7,356 nt of DNA from Flavobacteriales bacterium UBA5871. GTDB taxonomy: Bacteria > Bacteroidota > Bacteroidia > Flavobacteriales_D > Crocinitomicaceae. Below the pieces are notes generated by a model that did not search any database, had not been told where the DNA came from, and saw nothing but the letters and a program-made list of their open reading frames with translations. Position numbers and translations under genes: made by a program. The stretch covers positions 10,235-17,590 of the forward strand of contig DJFN01000250.1 in NCBI GenBank assembly GCA_002432085.1, in the 5' to 3' direction. Positions 5,363-7,356 of the stretch are shown here, one piece after another; positions within the stretch are counted from its first letter, which is position 1; every line of letters starts with the position of its first letter.

Positions 5363-6760
5363 TTATTTCTGCGAGCTGCAAACGAAATCCGTCACGGGGA
5401 GCGCTGTTTTCTTGATCGCGCCGAATCCGCCGGCAATATCAATGAGGTTTTTATAGCCCCAGCGCTTGAGTAAGGAAATCGCAATCACACTTCGGTAGCC
5501 GCCTGCACAATGGATGTGATAGGTTTTCGAGCGATCGAGCGTGTCGCGGTGATTGAGCATGAAATCGAGCGGATAATGCTGAGCGCCGTCTACGTGTTCG
5601 GCCTCCCATTCGCCCGGCTTGCGCACGTCTACGAGTGAAACGGTATCGAAAATCTGCTCGAGCTCCGAAGCCTGGATGGAGGTAATGGTTTCAACAGGCT
5701 CACCAGCTGCTTTCCAGCTATCGATGCCACCGTTCAAAAATCCGATGGAATGATCGTAGCCCACGCGCGCCAGACGCATCACGGCTTCTTCTTCTTTTCC
5801 TTCCGGAACGATCAGCACGAGCGGCTGCTTGATGTCTTCGATGAGCGCGCCGACCCACATCGCAAAAGTTCCGTTCAGACCGATGAACAGGCTGGATGGA
5901 ATGTGTCCTTTGAGGAACTCGTCCTGCGGACGTACGTCGAGTACCAAAGCACCCTGCTGCATCGCCTGCTTCACTTCTTCCACCGACAATGCCTTGCTGC
6001 CGCGATTCGCCACGTCTTCGTAGCTGTCGTAGCCGGTTTTGTTCATCATCGCGTTTTTCGGGAAGTATTGTGGCGGAGGCAAAATGCCTTCCGTTACTTC
6101 TTTGATAAAGTCCTCTTTCGACAAACCGGCGCGAAGTGCGTAATTGGTTTGTTTCTGCTCGCCGAGCGTACCAACGGTTTCCGAGCTCATGTTCTTTCCG
6201 CAGGAGCTGCCGGCGCCATGTCCCGGATAAACGATCGTTTCATTCGGCAAAGTCATAATCCTGTTTCTGAGGGAATCGTAGAGCATTCCGGCCAGCTGGT
6301 CCTGTGTCAGATTGCCTTTAATAGCCAGATCCGGACGACCGACATCGCCGAGGAACAAGGTGTCGCCGGTAAAAATGGCGTGTTCTTTTCCGTTTTCGTC
6401 GATGAGCAGATACGTCACCGATTCAGGCGTATGCCCCGGTGTGTGGAGCACGCGGATGGTGACTTTGCCCAGCTTAAATTCCTGGTTGTCATGCGCAACG
6501 ATGCAATCGAAAGAAGGGTGCGAATCCGGGCCATAAATGATTGGCGCTCCGGTGTTTTTGGACAGGTCGAGGTGACCGGAAACGAAATCCGCATGAAAAT
6601 GGGTTTCAAAAATGTACTTGATCGTTCCGTTCCATTCCTTCGCCAGATCGAGGTACGGCTGCACTTCACGCAATGGGTCGATCACAGCGATCTCACCCTC
6701 GCTTTCGATGAAGTAAGCCGCCTCAGCGAGGCATTTTGTATAGAGTTGCTCAACGCGCAT
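5363..6760 (-). CDS. Persulfide dioxygenase-like MBL protein fused to two rhodanese domains
   Basis: This 465-aa cytoplasmic protein joins an ETHE1-type metallo-beta-lactamase domain (about 1-230) to two rhodanese domains (about 255-355 and 363-460). Persulfide dioxygenases oxidise glutathione or similar persulfides to sulfite; rhodaneses move sulfane sulfur between thiols, so the fusion suits sulfide detoxification. Metal-site residues are H54 and H56 in ETHFHADF, H110 in HTPGHTP, D133 in FTGD and H181 in YPGHG. The position after D58, usually His in binuclear hydrolases, is F59, which fits the single-iron site of persulfide dioxygenases. The second rhodanese has the catalytic cysteine C418 in HCAGGYRS. 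The first has IVPEG at the matching place and no cysteine, so it is probably non-catalytic. The ATG at 6760 is preferred to one at 6814, because a perfect -7 box lies between them. A strong terminator follows. Substrate is inferred from domain layout. Confidence 0.88.
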   Translation of the reverse strand: MRVEQLYTKCLAEAAYFIESEGEIAVIDPLREVQPYLDLAKEWNGTIKYIFETHFHADFVSGHLDLSKNTGAPIIYGPDSHPSFDCIVAHDNQEFKLGKVTIRVLHTPGHTPESVTYLLIDENGKEHAIFTGDTLFLGDVGRPDLAIKGNLTQDQLAGMLYDSLRNRIMTLPNETIVYPGHGAGSSCGKNMSSETVGTLGEQKQTNYALRAGLSKEDFIKEVTEGILPPPQYFPKNAMMNKTGYDSYEDVANRGSKALSVEEVKQAMQQGALVLDVRPQDEFLKGHIPSSLFIGLNGTFAMWVGALIEDIKQPLVLIVPEGKEEEAVMRLARVGYDHSIGFLNGGIDSWKAAGEPVETITSIQASELEQIFDTVSLVDVRKPGEWEAEHVDGAQHYPLDFMLNHRDTLDRSKTYHIHCAGGYRSVIAISLLKRWGYKNLIDIAGGFGAIKKTALPVTDFVCSSQK

Positions 6761-6766
6761 ATCAGA

Positions 6767-6774
6767 CAAAATTA
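6767..6774 (-). promoter_or_regulatory. -7 promoter box for the persulfide dioxygenase gene
   Basis: Read on the minus strand this is TAATTTTG, a perfect TAnnTTTG identical to the prfB box. Only 6 nt separate it from the ATG at 6760, so the mRNA would be leaderless or nearly so. It also rules out the upstream ATG at 6814 as the main start. Confidence 0.55.
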
Positions 6775-6900
6775 GTCTTGCAAAGGTGAGGAAATTTTGG
6801 CGACATGGCAACAAATTGTAGTATATTCCATGGTAACTATTGTTTTCCTAAGTTCCCGCTATCCGCCTTTGAAAACCGGCAGGGTATTTGGAAATTAATG

Positions 6901-6908
6901 TATTTTAG
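6901..6908 (+). promoter_or_regulatory. Possible -7 box for the cyclophilin gene
   Basis: TATTTTAG followed by CAC differs from TAnnTTTG at one base and shares the downstream CAC seen after three other boxes in this window. The start codons at 6917 and 6923 lie 8 and 14 nt further on. No -33 TTG is seen at the right spacing. Confidence 0.35.
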
Positions 6909-6922
6909 CACAAAATATGCAT

Positions 6923-7356
6923 ATGAACCGTATCCAAACTGCTCTGTTGAGCATCCTGATGATGGCAGGCTTTGCCACGACTGTTTTTGCAGGAAAGCCA
7001 AAGGCTCCAAAACTGGAACCGGGCATTTACGCCAAATTTGAAACCACCAAGGGAGTGATCCTCGTGCAGCTCGAATACGAAAAAGCGCCGATGACCGTAG
7101 CGAATTTCGTCGGATTGGCGGAAGGAAAATTCAAAGCCGGCGATAAAGAATATACCAAGCCTTTCTTCGACGGACTGAAGTTTCACCGTGTAATCAAGGA
7201 TTTCATGATACAGGGCGGCGATCCGCTGGGAACAGGAGTGGGCGGACCTGAGCACCGTTTTTATGATGAATTCCATCCTGACCTGAAGCACTCCGGACCG
7301 GGCATCCTGTCGATGGCGAATTCCGGACCAGCTACCAACGGCAGCCAGTTCTTCAT
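6923..7356 (+). CDS. Cyclophilin-type peptidyl-prolyl isomerase, exported (runs off right edge)
   Basis: This enzyme catalyses cis-trans isomerisation of peptide bonds before proline and assists protein folding. The first 23 residues look like a signal peptide: R3, a hydrophobic stretch from about 6 to 22, and a TTVFA-GK cleavage site, so it likely acts in the periplasm. There is no lipobox cysteine. The cyclophilin fold begins near residue 36. Active-site motifs are [14 protein letters not shown] (87-100), with R89, F94 and Q97 matching the human CypA residues R55, F60 and Q63, and [15 protein letters not shown] (130-144), with A132, N133 and Q142 matching A101, N102 and Q111. About 144 residues are visible; the C-terminal part is outside. 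An in-frame ATG two codons upstream (6917) is equally possible as start. The gene is divergent from the persulfide dioxygenase gene, with a 156-162 nt shared upstream region. Confidence 0.95.
   Translation, partial: MNRIQTALLSILMMAGFATTVFAGKPKAPKLEPGIYAKFETTKGVILVQLEYEKAPMTVANFVGLAEGKFKAGDKEYTKPFFDGLKFHRVIKDFMIQGGDPLGTGVGGPEHRFYDEFHPDLKHSGPGILSMANSGPATNGSQFF

Noticed and set aside
5750..6775. Long open frame on the plus strand opposite the persulfide dioxygenase gene
   Set aside because: The minus strand carries clear metal-site and rhodanese motifs; the plus frame is an antisense by-product with a His/Arg/Phe-rich, motif-free translation.
6761..6814. N-terminal extension of the persulfide dioxygenase from the ATG at 6814
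   Set aside because: A perfect -7 box lies inside the extension, and family members begin close to the MRVEQLYT sequence.
1..7356. CRISPR arrays, tRNA/rRNA genes, toxin-antitoxin pairs, insertion sequences, phage or defence genes
   Set aside because: I looked on both strands. No direct repeats with regular spacers, cloverleaf structures, transposases or defence motifs were seen. The only repeats are the two heptamer arrays and the coding NQG repeat.

Overview
The window comes from a Bacteroidota genome, most likely of the Flavobacteriales type (the order is a guess). The evidence is that no gene start has a Shine-Dalgarno sequence, that four starts are preceded by a perfect TAnnTTTG (-7) box of the kind used by Bacteroidota primary sigma factors, and that the biosynthetic arginine decarboxylase is short (465 aa). 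It looks like ordinary chromosome: no tRNA, rRNA, CRISPR array, transposase, phage gene or recognisable defence locus was found.

Layout. The left edge holds the N-terminal part of a MoxR-type AAA+ ATPase on the minus strand. A small zinc-ribbon protein is read divergently from it. This gene converges on a 123-aa minus-strand protein of unknown function, and a 9-unit heptamer inverted-repeat array fills the gap between them. Further right, all on the minus strand, are speA (arginine decarboxylase), an ArsC-family reductase, prfB (release factor 2), a Gly/Asn/Gln-rich KGG-domain protein, and a persulfide dioxygenase-like metallo-beta-lactamase protein fused to two rhodanese domains. At the right edge a secreted cyclophilin-type peptidyl-prolyl isomerase begins on the plus strand and runs off the window.

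Transcription. The minus-strand genes look like several short units rather than one operon. Perfect -7 boxes precede the 123-aa gene, speA, prfB and the persulfide dioxygenase gene. Intrinsic terminators follow the persulfide dioxygenase and KGG genes. The ArsC-like gene has no visible promoter and probably depends on read-through from prfB. For prfB and the persulfide dioxygenase gene the box lies only 4-6 nt from the ATG, so these mRNAs are probably leaderless or nearly so.

Functionally these are housekeeping and stress genes: translation termination, polyamine synthesis, sulfide/persulfide handling, thiol-linked reduction, envelope protein folding, and a disordered stress-type protein. No new multi-gene system is evident. 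The least ordinary signals are two intergenic arrays built from the same CAATTRT heptamer in inverted arrangement, each filling its intergenic gap almost exactly, and the NQG-repeat/KGG protein.
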